Shown here in pieces: positions 8,845 through 17,490 of a DNA stretch of 64,000 bases (its first letter is position 1; each line of letters begins with the position of its first letter). This stretch comes from Alistipes sp. An66. GTDB taxonomy: Bacteria > Bacteroidota > Bacteroidia > Bacteroidales > Rikenellaceae. The position numbers were made by a program, and so were the translations under genes. The notes below the pieces were generated by a model. It saw only the letters and a list, made by a program, of their open reading frames with translations. It had not been told where the DNA came from and did not search any database. The stretch lies in assembly GCF_002161445.1 (NCBI RefSeq), contig NZ_NFHT01000003.1:1-64000 (forward strand). Reading direction: 5' to 3'.

Positions 8845-9203
8845 TGAAATTCCAGATCGAAGTCATCAAATCGAAGATCCACCGCGTGACGGTCACACAG
8901 GCCGACCTCAACTACGTGGGAAGCATCACCATCGACGAGGCCCTGATGGAGGCCGCCAACATGATCGAGGGTGAGAAGGTCCAGATCATGGACATCAACA
9001 ACGGAGAACGTTTCGAAACCTACATCATCAAAGGCCGGCGCGACAGCGGCTGCATCTGCCTCAACGGCGCCGCAGCACGCAAGGTCCAGGTCGGAGACGT
9101 CGTCATCATCGCATCCTACGCCCTGATGGATTTCGAGGACGCCAAGCAGTTCCGCCCCTGGGTCATCTTCCCCGACACGGCAACAAACCGGCTCGTCAAG
9201 TAA
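8844..9203 (+). CDS. panD: Aspartate 1-decarboxylase PanD
   Basis: This pyruvoyl enzyme decarboxylates aspartate to beta-alanine for PanC. The proenzyme self-cleaves between G26 and S27 in [10 protein letters not shown], giving the pyruvoyl group on the alpha chain. Other conserved blocks are [17 protein letters not shown] and [21 protein letters not shown]. Length is 119 aa, usual for the family. It overlaps panC by one base and is followed by a terminator. Confidence 0.97.
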   Translation: MKFQIEVIKSKIHRVTVTQADLNYVGSITIDEALMEAANMIEGEKVQIMDINNGERFETYIIKGRRDSGCICLNGAAARKVQVGDVVIIASYALMDFEDAKQFRPWVIFPDTATNRLVK

Positions 9204-9233
9204 CGCCCCGATCTCTTCCGGTGAAAACAAACA

Positions 9234-9262
9234 AAAATCTCCTTCCCGAAGGAGATTTTTTC
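9234..9262 (+). terminator. Terminator after panCD
   Basis: AAAATCTCCTTC pairs with GAAGGAGATTTTT around CC and runs into T residues, 30 nt after panD. Confidence 0.85.
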
Positions 9263-9273
9263 GTTTAAATACC

Positions 9274-9281
9274 TATCTTTG
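9274..9281 (+). promoter_or_regulatory. -7 box of the DUF456 / M16 genes
   Basis: TATCTTTG lies 25 nt ahead of the ATG at 9307, immediately after the panD terminator. Confidence 0.6.
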
Positions 9282-9306
9282 TCTCCGGCTGACTACCGAC
9301 CCGCCC

Positions 9307-9840
9307 ATGGATATTCTGCTTTCGATATGCGCATTCATCCTCGCGATCCTCGGCATCGCAGGATGCATCGTTCCCGTCCTCCCCGGAACTCTCCTCTCCT
9401 ACGGAGGCCTCCTCTGCTCCTATTTCGCTTCCTATTCGCAAATGAGCACCTCCGCACTCTGGATCTGGCTCGCCGTCTGCATCGCCGTCAGTCTCGCCGA
9501 CTATTTCCTCCCCGCATGGATGACCAGACGCTTCGGAGGCTCCCGCGCCGGATCCATCGGAGCCACCATCGGCATCTTCGTCGGATTCTTCGCCGGTCCC
9601 GTCGGAATCATCCTCGGACCCTTCGTCGGAGCCGTCATCGGAGAACTCGTCAACGACCGCAGCGACTTCGCCAAAGCCCTCGTCGTCGGATTCGGATCCT
9701 TCCTCTCCTTCTTCGTCGGAACAGGTATCAAACTCATCGTCGCCGTCGGGATCCTCGTCCACGTCGTCGCCGACATCTGGGTCCACGTCGTCGCCGACAT
9801 CTGGCCCGCGTTCTGGAACTGGCTGACTAATCTCTTTTAA
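9307..9840 (+). CDS. DUF456 domain membrane protein
   Basis: A 177-aa integral membrane protein of the DUF456 family, function unknown. Four to five hydrophobic segments are visible, with the family-like opening (LGIAGCIVPVLPGTLLSY) and the Gly-rich GATIGIFVGFFAGPVGIILG repeat-like core. Near the C-terminus the octapeptide VHVVADIW occurs twice in tandem, from an exact 24-bp duplication. The next gene begins 12 nt downstream and is probably cotranscribed. Confidence 0.85.
   Translation: MDILLSICAFILAILGIAGCIVPVLPGTLLSYGGLLCSYFASYSQMSTSALWIWLAVCIAVSLADYFLPAWMTRRFGGSRAGSIGATIGIFVGFFAGPVGIILGPFVGAVIGELVNDRSDFAKALVVGFGSFLSFFVGTGIKLIVAVGILVHVVADIWVHVVADIWPAFWNWLTNLF
9757..9804 (+). repeat. Exact 24-bp tandem duplication inside the DUF456 gene
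   Basis: Bases 9757-9780 and 9781-9804 are identical and in frame, each encoding VHVVADIW. Confidence 0.97.
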
Positions 9841-9852
9841 AACAATACCTCT

Positions 9853-12753
9853 ATGAAAAAACTGCTGACTCTGGCCGTCGTGGTCCTTGCCCTGCTCGCA
9901 TCGTCGTGCAGCAAGTACAAGTACGAAACGGTCAAAGGGGATCCGATGAACACGCGGATCTACACCCTGCCCAACGGTCTGAAAGTCTACATGAGCGTCA
10001 ACAAGCAGACGCCGCGCATCCAGACCTACATCGCCGTGCGCGTCGGCGGAAAGAACGACCCCGCCGAAACAACCGGCCTGGCCCACTACTTCGAACACCT
10101 CATGTTCAAGGGTACGCCCAACTTCGGAACCTCGGACTATGCCGCCGAGAAACCCCTGCTCGACGAGATCGAACAGCTCTTCGAAGTCTACCGCCAGACC
10201 GACGACGAGACCGAACGCGCCGCCATCTACCACCGTATCGACTCGATCAGCTACGAGGCTTCGAAGATCGCCATCCCGAACGAGTACGACAAGCTGATGG
10301 CCGCCATCGGAGCCAACGGAACCAATGCCTACACCTCGCAGGACATGACCGTCTACGTCGAGGACATCCCCGCAAACGAGGTCGACAACTGGGCCCGCAT
10401 CGAGGCCGACCGCTTCCGCAACCCCGTGATCCGCGGATTCCACACCGAACTGGAAACCATCTACGAGGAGAAGAACATGTCGCTCACGCGCGACAGCCGC
10501 AAGGTCTGGGAGACCCTCGATGCCGCGCTCTTCCCCAACCACCCCTACGGAACACAGACCGTGCTCGGCACCCAGGAGCATCTGAAAAACCCCTCGATCA
10601 CCAACGTGCGGAACTACCACAAGACCTACTACGTGCCGAACAACATGGCCATCTGCCTCTCGGGTGACCTGAATCCCGACGAGGTGATCGCCACCATCGA
10701 CAAGTACTTCGGCGACATGCTGCCCAACGAAAACCTGCCGAAGCTCGAATTCAAGCCCGAAGAGCCGATCACCGAGCCCGTCGTGCGCGAAGTCTACGGA
10801 CTGGAAGCCGCCAACGTGATGATCGGATGGCGCCTGCCGGGCGGTTCGGCCGACCCGAACGACGTCGCACGCATCGCCAGCGACATCCTCCACAACAGTC
10901 AGGCCGGACTGATCGACCTCGACCTCAACCAGCAGCAGAAGGTCCTCGGTGCCTACGGAGGATTCTCGGATCGGCCCGATTACAGCATGTTCCTCGCCGG
11001 CGGCACTCCCAAGACCGGGCAGTCGCTCGAAGAGGTCCGCGACCTGCTCCTCGGCGAAGTGGCCCGACTGCGTGCGGGAGACTTCGACGAGAAGCTCATC
11101 GAGGCCTCGATCAACAACCTCAAACTCGCCCTGATGCAAGCCTATGAGGACAACGACTCGCGTGCCGACATGTACGTACAGTCGTTCATCGCCGGAACCG
11201 ACTGGGCCGACGAGGTCGCCATGATCGACCGCATGTCGAAGATCACCAAGCAGGATGTCGTCGACTGGGCCAACCGGTACCTCGGCGAAAACAGCTACGC
11301 CATCGTCTACAAGCGCCAGGGCGAGGACAAGAACGTTCAGAAGATCGCCGCTCCGAAGATCACCCCGATCGTCACCAACCGCGACATGCAGAGCGCCTTC
11401 CTGACCGAAATCCAGCAGTCGGAGGTGAAACCCATCGAGCCCGTCTTCGTCGACTACCGGAAGGAGATGGCACAGTTCGACCTCCGCGACGGAATCCACG
11501 TCCTCTACAAGAAGAACGACCTGAACGACATCTTCTCGCTGCAATACGTCTTCGACAAGGGTTTCGAGAGCGATCCGGCCCTCGAACTGGCCTTCAACTA
11601 TCTGGGGTACCTCGGAACCGAGGCCATGAGCGCCGAGCAGATCGCATCCGAGATGTACGACATCGCCTGCTCCTTCTCGATGCGCGCCGGCAGCAACCAG
11701 AGCGTCATCCGAATCTCCGGATTGAGCGAAAACATGCCCAAGGCCATCGAGATCGTCGAGGGACTGATCGCCGGTGCCGAAGCCGACGAGACCATCCTCG
11801 AAAACCTCAAACAGGACCTGATCAAGTCCCGCGCCGATGCCAAACTCAACCAGGCGCGCAACTTCTCCGCGCTGCAAACCTACCTCATCTACGGTGAGGA
11901 GTTCATCCGCCGCACGACGCTGAAAAACGACGAGATCCTGACGCTCCGTTCGGACGAGCTCCTCGCCCGCGTCCGCGACCTGATGAACAAACAGCACGAG
12001 GTGCTCTATTACGGTCCGATGGCGCAGGACGAGGTGAAGGGGCTCCTCGCCGAGAGCCACCGCGCTGCCGAGGTGCTCACTCCGCTCGAAAAGAGCCACC
12101 CCAAGATGCAGCGCACGGACCAGAGCAGCGTCGTGCTGGCACAGTACGATGCCAACCAGCTCTATTACCTGCAATACTCGAACCGCGGCGAGACCTTCGA
12201 CGTAGCCAACGATCCCGAAATCACGCTCTACAACGAGTATTTCGGCGGCAGCATGAACTCCATCTGCTTCCAGGAGATGCGCGAGGCCCGCGGACTGGCC
12301 TACTCCGCCGCGGCCTGGATCGGAGGACCCCGCTATGCCGATGACAACTACAACTACATCGCCTTCATCGCCACGCAGAACGACAAGATGCAGACCGCCG
12401 TCGAGGCCTTCGACGAGATCATCAACCAGATGCCCGAATCGGAGACCGCCTTCAACATCGCCAAAGAAGCCATTCTGACCCGGCTGCGCACCGACCGTAC
12501 CACCGGCGTCGATGTGCTCAACTCCTACCTCGCGCTGCGCAGGCTCGGGCTCTCGGAGGAGCGCGACCGTCAGATCTTCGAGAAGGTCCAGAACATGACC
12601 CTCGAAGACGTCAAGGCAACGCAGCTGAAATGGGTCAAGGACCGTCCCTACACCTACGGTATTCTGGGCGACATCCGGAACCTCGACCTGAATTTCCTCA
12701 AAACGCTCGGCCCCATCCGGACCGTCTCGCAGGAGGAGATCTTCGGGTATTGA
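9853..12753 (+). CDS. M16 family zinc peptidase, lipoprotein
   Basis: A large pitrilysin/insulinase-type protease of 966 aa carrying two M16 halves. A lipoprotein signal ends LASSC (Cys19). The inverted zinc motif HxxEH is H78-Y-F-E81-H82, followed by the acidic region expected for the third ligand. The second half (about 470-950), including QEMREARGLAYSAAAW, is the inactive partner domain. It is probably anchored in the envelope facing the periplasm. Peptide degradation is the family role; the substrate is unknown. Confidence 0.93.
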   Translation: MKKLLTLAVVVLALLASSCSKYKYETVKGDPMNTRIYTLPNGLKVYMSVNKQTPRIQTYIAVRVGGKNDPAETTGLAHYFEHLMFKGTPNFGTSDYAAEKPLLDEIEQLFEVYRQTDDETERAAIYHRIDSISYEASKIAIPNEYDKLMAAIGANGTNAYTSQDMTVYVEDIPANEVDNWARIEADRFRNPVIRGFHTELETIYEEKNMSLTRDSRKVWETLDAALFPNHPYGTQTVLGTQEHLKNPSITNVRNYHKTYYVPNNMAICLSGDLNPDEVIATIDKYFGDMLPNENLPKLEFKPEEPITEPVVREVYGLEAANVMIGWRLPGGSADPNDVARIASDILHNSQAGLIDLDLNQQQKVLGAYGGFSDRPDYSMFLAGGTPKTGQSLEEVRDLLLGEVARLRAGDFDEKLIEASINNLKLALMQAYEDNDSRADMYVQSFIAGTDWADEVAMIDRMSKITKQDVVDWANRYLGENSYAIVYKRQGEDKNVQKIAAPKITPIVTNRDMQSAFLTEIQQSEVKPIEPVFVDYRKEMAQFDLRDGIHVLYKKNDLNDIFSLQYVFDKGFESDPALELAFNYLGYLGTEAMSAEQIASEMYDIACSFSMRAGSNQSVIRISGLSENMPKAIEIVEGLIAGAEADETILENLKQDLIKSRADAKLNQARNFSALQTYLIYGEEFIRRTTLKNDEILTLRSDELLARVRDLMNKQHEVLYYGPMAQDEVKGLLAESHRAAEVLTPLEKSHPKMQRTDQSSVVLAQYDANQLYYLQYSNRGETFDVANDPEITLYNEYFGGSMNSICFQEMREARGLAYSAAAWIGGPRYADDNYNYIAFIATQNDKMQTAVEAFDEIINQMPESETAFNIAKEAILTRLRTDRTTGVDVLNSYLALRRLGLSEERDRQIFEKVQNMTLEDVKATQLKWVKDRPYTYGILGDIRNLDLNFLKTLGPIRTVSQEEIFGY

Positions 12754-12811
12754 CCGTCGCGGGCAGTCGGCGGTCCCGATACCGGCCGCCGGTTGCCGGC
12801 CGCTTGAATGC

Positions 12812-12844
12812 AAAAACCCCGGAAGCATGGCTTCCGGGGTTTTT
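12812..12844. terminator. Bidirectional terminator between M16 gene and ahcY
   Basis: AAAAACCCCGGAAGC pairs with CTTCCGGGGTTTTT around a short loop. A-runs and T-runs on both flanks let it serve the plus-strand M16 gene and the minus-strand ahcY operon. Confidence 0.9.
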
Positions 12845-12899
12845 CGTATCGCAACGGGGCTGCGCTCCGTCCGCGGGTCGGTCCGCCGCTCCGCGACGG

Positions 12900-14321
12900 T
12901 CAATAGCGGTAGTGGTCGGCCTTGTAGGGTCCCTCTTCCGGGACACCGATGTAGTCGGCCTGCTTCTTCGTCAGGTGCGTCAGTTCAACGCCCAGATTGT
13001 CCAGATGCAGCCGTGCCACCTCCTCGTCGAGGTGCTTCGGCAGGCGGTAGACGCCCACTTCAAGCGTCTGCTCCCAGAGTTCCATCTGCGCCAGGCACTG
13101 GTTCGTGAAGGAGTTCGACATCACGAACGACGGGTGCCCCGTCGCACAGCCCAGGTTCACCAGACGACCCTCGGCCAGAATGAAGATCGAGTGCCCGTCG
13201 GGGAAGGTATACTTGTCGACCTGCGGCTTGATCGTCGTCTTCACGGCCGCCGACGCCTCCAAACGCGCCATCTGGATCTCGTTGTCGAAATGGCCGATGT
13301 TGCAGACGATCGCCTGGTCGCGCATCCGCTCCATGTGTTCCAGCGTGATGATGTCGCAGTTGCCCGTGCAGGTCACGTAGATGTTGCCCTCGGAGAGCGC
13401 GCTCTCCACGGTCTTCACCTCGAAGCCCTCCATCGCCGCCTGCAACGCGCAGATCGGGTCGATCTCCGTGACGATCACCCGCGCGCCGTACGAACGCATC
13501 GAGCGGGCGCAGCCCTTGCCCACGTCGCCGTAGCCGCACACGACAACCACCTTGCCGGCGATCATCACATCCGTGGCGCGCTTGATGCCGTCGGCCAGCG
13601 ACTCCCGGCATCCGTAGAGGTTGTCGAACTTCGACTTCGTGCAGGAGTCGTTGACGTTGATCGCCGGAACGAGCAGCTCTCCGGCCGCCTGCATCTGGTA
13701 GAGGCGGTGGACGCCCGTCGTGGTCTCCTCACTCACACCCCGCCATTCGGCCACCGTGCGGTGCCACTTCTGCGGGTCCTCGGCCAGAATCCGCTTCAAG
13801 GTGTCGAGGATGACCTCCTCCTCGTAGGACGAGGGTGCATAGTCGAGTGTCGCGGCATCGTTTTCCGCCTTGTAACCCTTGTGGATCAGCAGCGTGGCAT
13901 CGCCGCCGTCGTCCACGATCAGCTGCGGGCCCTTCCCTCCCGGGAACGACATCGCCATCGCCGTGCACCACCAGTATTCGGGCAGCGTCTCGCCCTTCCA
14001 CGCGAAGACCGGAACTCCGGCTTTCGCAATGGCCGCCGCGGCGTGGTCCTGCGTCGAGAAGATGTTGCACGAGCACCAGCGCACGTCGGCACCCAGCTCC
14101 ACGAGCGTCTCGATCAGCACCGCCGTCTGGATCGTCATGTGCAGCGATCCCATGATGCGCACCCCTTTCAGGGGCTTCCGGGGTCCGTATTTGCGGCGCA
14201 CGGCCATCAGACCCGGCATTTCGTGTTCGGAGATCTCGATCTCCTTGCGTCCCCACTCGGCCAGCGACAGGTCGGCCACCTTATAGGGAAGCGTGTTGTC
14301 CAAGAACATGTTGTTTTTCAT
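12900..14321 (-). CDS. ahcY: Adenosylhomocysteinase
   Basis: This NAD-dependent enzyme hydrolyses S-adenosylhomocysteine to adenosine and homocysteine, closing the methyl cycle. Blocks seen include [16 protein letters not shown], the active-site region [36 protein letters not shown], the Rossmann motif [13 protein letters not shown] and the C-terminal KADHYRY. Length 473 aa includes the roughly 40-residue insertion found in the longer bacterial form. It is the last gene of the rsfS-ftsH-cdsA-psd operon, 61 nt after the riboflavin kinase gene, with no promoter box of its own visible. Confidence 0.97.
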   Translation of the reverse strand: MKNNMFLDNTLPYKVADLSLAEWGRKEIEISEHEMPGLMAVRRKYGPRKPLKGVRIMGSLHMTIQTAVLIETLVELGADVRWCSCNIFSTQDHAAAAIAKAGVPVFAWKGETLPEYWWCTAMAMSFPGGKGPQLIVDDGGDATLLIHKGYKAENDAATLDYAPSSYEEEVILDTLKRILAEDPQKWHRTVAEWRGVSEETTTGVHRLYQMQAAGELLVPAINVNDSCTKSKFDNLYGCRESLADGIKRATDVMIAGKVVVVCGYGDVGKGCARSMRSYGARVIVTEIDPICALQAAMEGFEVKTVESALSEGNIYVTCTGNCDIITLEHMERMRDQAIVCNIGHFDNEIQMARLEASAAVKTTIKPQVDKYTFPDGHSIFILAEGRLVNLGCATGHPSFVMSNSFTNQCLAQMELWEQTLEVGVYRLPKHLDEEVARLHLDNLGVELTHLTKKQADYIGVPEEGPYKADHYRY

Positions 14322-14382
14322 TTAATGTATCCGATATCGGCAGTCGCGGACGCATCCATCCGGCGTCCGGCGCCCGCCGATC

Positions 14383-14796
14383 CTATTGCTCCAAAAGTGC
14401 CGACACCGCGGCCTTGTCTGCGGCAATCCGGGCCCGCAGCTCCTCCACCGTCGCGAAGGTCTGCTCTCCGCGGATCCGCTCGAAGAGTTCCACCCGCAGG
14501 CTCTGTCCGTACAGCTCGCCCGAGAAGTCAAAAAGGTGCGTCTCCAAACGCCGTTCGCCGCCCCCCACCGTCGGGTTGCAGCCCAGATTCGACATGCCGT
14601 CGTACCGGCGTCCGCCGACCTCCGCGCGCGAACGGTAGACTCCGTCCGGAAGTGGAAAATCCGCCGGCACCGACAGGTTCGCCGTCGGAAAGCCCAGTTC
14701 GCGGCCCAGCTGCCGTCCATGTGTCACCGTCCCCTCGACCACGGTTCCTCCGTCCGCCGGATCCCCCGGCATTCCCGCCTCGATCACCGCACCCAT
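14383..14796 (-). CDS. Stand-alone riboflavin kinase
   Basis: Phosphorylates riboflavin to FMN. The 137 residues correspond only to the C-terminal kinase domain of bifunctional RibF: GRQLGRELGFPTANL (27-41, with the PTAN ATP/Mg motif), the NPTV block, ETHLFDFSGELYGQ, and the closing FATVEELRARIAADKAAV. The N-terminal FAD synthetase half usually fused in bacteria is absent here, and no broken remnant is visible because the neighbouring transporter gene ends 2 nt upstream. FMN adenylylation must be supplied elsewhere in the genome. Confidence 0.88.
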   Translation of the reverse strand: MGAVIEAGMPGDPADGGTVVEGTVTHGRQLGRELGFPTANLSVPADFPLPDGVYRSRAEVGGRRYDGMSNLGCNPTVGGGERRLETHLFDFSGELYGQSLRVELFERIRGEQTFATVEELRARIAADKAAVSALLEQ

Positions 14797-14798
14797 CG

Positions 14799-15905
14799 TC
14801 AGATTTTTTCCGTCAGTTTGCGCACCAGGCTGAACTGCGAGAAGAACTCCTTGGCGAAGACCCGCAGCACCGTATAGGAGGGAATGGCCAGAAGCATGCC
14901 CACGATGCCCGCCAGCGACCCCGCAATCAGAATCACCAGAAAGACCTCCAACGGATGGGCCTTGACCCGCTCCGAATAGAGCGTCGGTTGCAGCACGAAG
15001 TCGTCCAGTCCTTTGAGCACCAGCAGCGACCCGATGATGACAATGGCCGTGTGCCCCACCGACATCCCCTCGATCGGTGTCACGATTCCCACGAAGACCG
15101 AAACGATTCCGCCGATGAGCGGTCCCGCATAGGGGACGACGTTCATAATACCCATCGTCAGACCCATGAAGGCCGCATCGGCGGCCTTCATTCCGAAGGC
15201 CATCATCACCAGCGACACGGCGATCATCAGCAGCAGGCTCTCCGAAAGAATGCCCGTGAAGTAGCGGCCCAGCAGCACCGTCACCGAATCCAGCACCCGG
15301 GTGATGTTCTCGTGGTAGTGTTCCGGAAAGACTGCCGTAACCATCGCATAGAAAAGCCCCTCCTCTTTCAGGAAGAAGAAGGTGATGAACGAAATCGAGA
15401 AAATCGCGATCACCGATGACGTCACCACGCCCACGACCGACGAAAAGACCCGGTTCAGCGAGTTGATGTCGATGATCTGACGCAGCGCTGCGGTCAGCTC
15501 CTCGGAGAGCGAAAAGGTGCTCTCGGGCAGCGCGAAAAGGTGTTGCAGGTCGTACTGCACACGCGCAACGGGTTCGCTGATGCTCTCCATGACCGCCGTG
15601 AAGTCCACATGTGCAAACTGGTTGATCTTGTTGAAGACCAGCGGCACGAAGAGCGAGCAGAAAGCCGCGGCAACCACCCAGATCACGATCAGCGTCAGCA
15701 GCGCCGCCAGCCAGCGCGGAACCCGCCAGCCCCGGACATGGATCTCCGACAGACGCTTCACCAACGGCCGGCCCACCACGGCCAGCACGGCCGAAACCAG
15801 AATATAGACGACGATCGACGAGAAATACCAGACCAGAAACAGCACGGCCGCGGCAATTGCCGCGCCCACGACGAATTTCAGAACGGTCTGTGGCGTCGTT
15901 TGCAT
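14799..15905 (-). CDS. AI-2E/PerM family transporter
   Basis: A polytopic inner-membrane protein of 368 aa with about eight hydrophobic segments and the PerM/YdiK family architecture: an N-terminal helix pair, a long soluble stretch (about 85-150), then the conserved VPYAGPLIGGIVSVFVGI and LKGLDDFVLQPTLYSERVKAHPLEVF blocks. Members have been linked to autoinducer-2 export, Na+/H+ exchange or permease roles, so the substrate is open. It sits in the envelope operon between psd and the riboflavin kinase gene, 2 nt from the latter. Confidence 0.9.
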   Translation of the reverse strand: MQTTPQTVLKFVVGAAIAAAVLFLVWYFSSIVVYILVSAVLAVVGRPLVKRLSEIHVRGWRVPRWLAALLTLIVIWVVAAAFCSLFVPLVFNKINQFAHVDFTAVMESISEPVARVQYDLQHLFALPESTFSLSEELTAALRQIIDINSLNRVFSSVVGVVTSSVIAIFSISFITFFFLKEEGLFYAMVTAVFPEHYHENITRVLDSVTVLLGRYFTGILSESLLLMIAVSLVMMAFGMKAADAAFMGLTMGIMNVVPYAGPLIGGIVSVFVGIVTPIEGMSVGHTAIVIIGSLLVLKGLDDFVLQPTLYSERVKAHPLEVFLVILIAGSLAGIVGMLLAIPSYTVLRVFAKEFFSQFSLVRKLTEKI

Positions 15906-15912
15906 ACCTCCC

Positions 15913-16596
15913 TTACTCTTGGTCCGTTACCTTGCGCAGCCGCGCGATCGGCGTCTGCGACCCGACCGTCGGGTCCCCGATCTCGACCAGCAGCTCGCTC
16001 TCCTTCGGAATCAGGATGTCGATCCGCGAGCCGAACTTGATGAACCCGCAGACGCTGTTCTGCTCCACCGGATTCCCGACCTTCATGTAGGAGATGATCC
16101 GGCGCGCGATCAGTCCCGCCACCTGGCGGAACAGCACCCGCTGGCCCGTGGGCATCTTCACCACCGTCGTCGTACGTTCGTTCTCGGTCGACGACTTCGG
16201 ATGCCACGCCACCAGAAAACGTCCCGGATGATATTTGAAATACTCCACCGTTCCGCCCACGGGAACCCAGTTCATGTGGACGTTCGTGATCGACATGAAG
16301 ATCGAGATCTGCAACATCTCCTCCTGCAAGTATTCGGTCTCCTTCACCACCTCGGTCACCACCACGCGGCCGTCGCACGGCGCGAAGACCAGATCCGCAT
16401 CGTGGATCCGAACCCGACGGGGTTCGCGGAAGAAGGCCACGATGAAGAACCAGAAGAGCAGCAGGAATATCGTCCCGCCCCACAGCAGGGCGACGCCCGA
16501 TTCGTTGACCAGCATGCGGTAAAAAAGCCACCAGATCAGCAGGCAGACGGCTCCCGAAATACCGATGATCTTGTATCCTTCCTTATTGATTCTCAT
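15913..16596 (-). CDS. psd: Phosphatidylserine decarboxylase (short, Psd-A type)
   Basis: Converts phosphatidylserine to phosphatidylethanolamine at the inner membrane using a pyruvoyl group. Two N-terminal hydrophobic segments (about 8-28 and 36-56) precede the catalytic domain. The conserved APCDGRVV block, the active-site region VHMNWVPVGG and the self-processing site G189-S190 in FIKFGSRIDI are present. At 227 aa it fits the short archaeal/Bacteroidetes class rather than the longer E. coli enzyme. It is adjacent to cdsA, which supplies CDP-diacylglycerol upstream in the same pathway. Confidence 0.93.
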   Translation of the reverse strand: MRINKEGYKIIGISGAVCLLIWWLFYRMLVNESGVALLWGGTIFLLLFWFFIVAFFREPRRVRIHDADLVFAPCDGRVVVTEVVKETEYLQEEMLQISIFMSITNVHMNWVPVGGTVEYFKYHPGRFLVAWHPKSSTENERTTTVVKMPTGQRVLFRQVAGLIARRIISYMKVGNPVEQNSVCGFIKFGSRIDILIPKESELLVEIGDPTVGSQTPIARLRKVTDQE

Positions 16597-16615
16597 AACA
16601 CGGTGAGATTTGCAG

Positions 16616-17464
16616 TTACATCACAAAAAGCATATAGACGAAGACGAACGGCGCCGACAACAGCATGGCGTCGAAGCGGTCCAGCACACCGCCGTGCCCC
16701 GGAATCAGCGTCCCGGAGTCCTTGACCCCCGCAGCCCGCTTGAACATCGACTCCGTCAGATCGCCCAGCACGCCCGTGATGGAGGCCACGAAGGCCAGAC
16801 CGGCCCACGCCGCCTGATCGGCCCCGAGCACCCGTGCGGCCACGAAACCCATCGCCACGGCACCGACGAGCCCGCCGAAGAAGCCTTCCCACGACTTCTT
16901 GGGCGAAAGGCGTTCGCAAAGCCGGTGACGGCCGATCGTCATCCCCACCAGATAGGCAAAGACGTCGTTCGCCCAGATGATGAAGACATAGAACAGCATC
17001 ACCCACGGATTCCACGTCTCGCCGGAGATGATCGGGAAGTAGAGCATCAGCGAGAGTGGCAGCGCCACATAGACGACGCCCAGAATGGTCGCAGCGATAT
17101 TCCCCGCGGGATTTTCCCGCTGCCGGAAGAGCTCGCAGATGAACATCACGGGCAACAGCAGCAGCATGAAGGCCATGCCGCTGCCGAACGCATGGCTCCC
17201 GCGGCCCAGAATCTGGATATCGTCGCAGACGAACGCGAAGTTCAGGGCAAAGAGCACCACCCCGGCAACCACTCCGAGGAAGCGTTGCGGGGTGTTGCCC
17301 TGTTTCTCGGCCAGCGTATAGAATTCCGCCATGCCGACGATCAGCAGCAGCAGCAGCAGCACACCGAAACTCCATTGCGTCCAGAGGATCGCCCACAGAA
17401 CCACGGCAGCCAGCAAAATGCCGCTCCAGGTCCGGATCCAAAAGTTCTTCATTTTTTCACGCAT
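16616..17464 (-). CDS. cdsA: Phosphatidate cytidylyltransferase CdsA
   Basis: Makes CDP-diacylglycerol from CTP and phosphatidic acid. About eight hydrophobic segments fill the 282 residues, and the C-terminal signature is complete: SPKKSWEGFFGG and GDLTESMFKRAAGVKDSG followed by PGHGGVLDRFDA. The start could be either the first Met or the Met four residues on (MKNFWIRTW); the first is kept. It lies between ftsH and psd in the minus-strand operon. Confidence 0.95.
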   Translation of the reverse strand: MREKMKNFWIRTWSGILLAAVVLWAILWTQWSFGVLLLLLLIVGMAEFYTLAEKQGNTPQRFLGVVAGVVLFALNFAFVCDDIQILGRGSHAFGSGMAFMLLLLPVMFICELFRQRENPAGNIAATILGVVYVALPLSLMLYFPIISGETWNPWVMLFYVFIIWANDVFAYLVGMTIGRHRLCERLSPKKSWEGFFGGLVGAVAMGFVAARVLGADQAAWAGLAFVASITGVLGDLTESMFKRAAGVKDSGTLIPGHGGVLDRFDAMLLSAPFVFVYMLFVM

Positions 17465-17490
17465 CGGTTTTCAAGGGTCAAGCAGGTTTC

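Noticed and set aside
9265..12903. A 1212-codon open frame on the minus strand opposite the M16 peptidase
   Set aside because: It mirrors the plus-strand gene, has repetitive Val/Asp/Gly-rich sequence and no recognisable domain. Such antisense frames arise from the G/C-ending codon bias.
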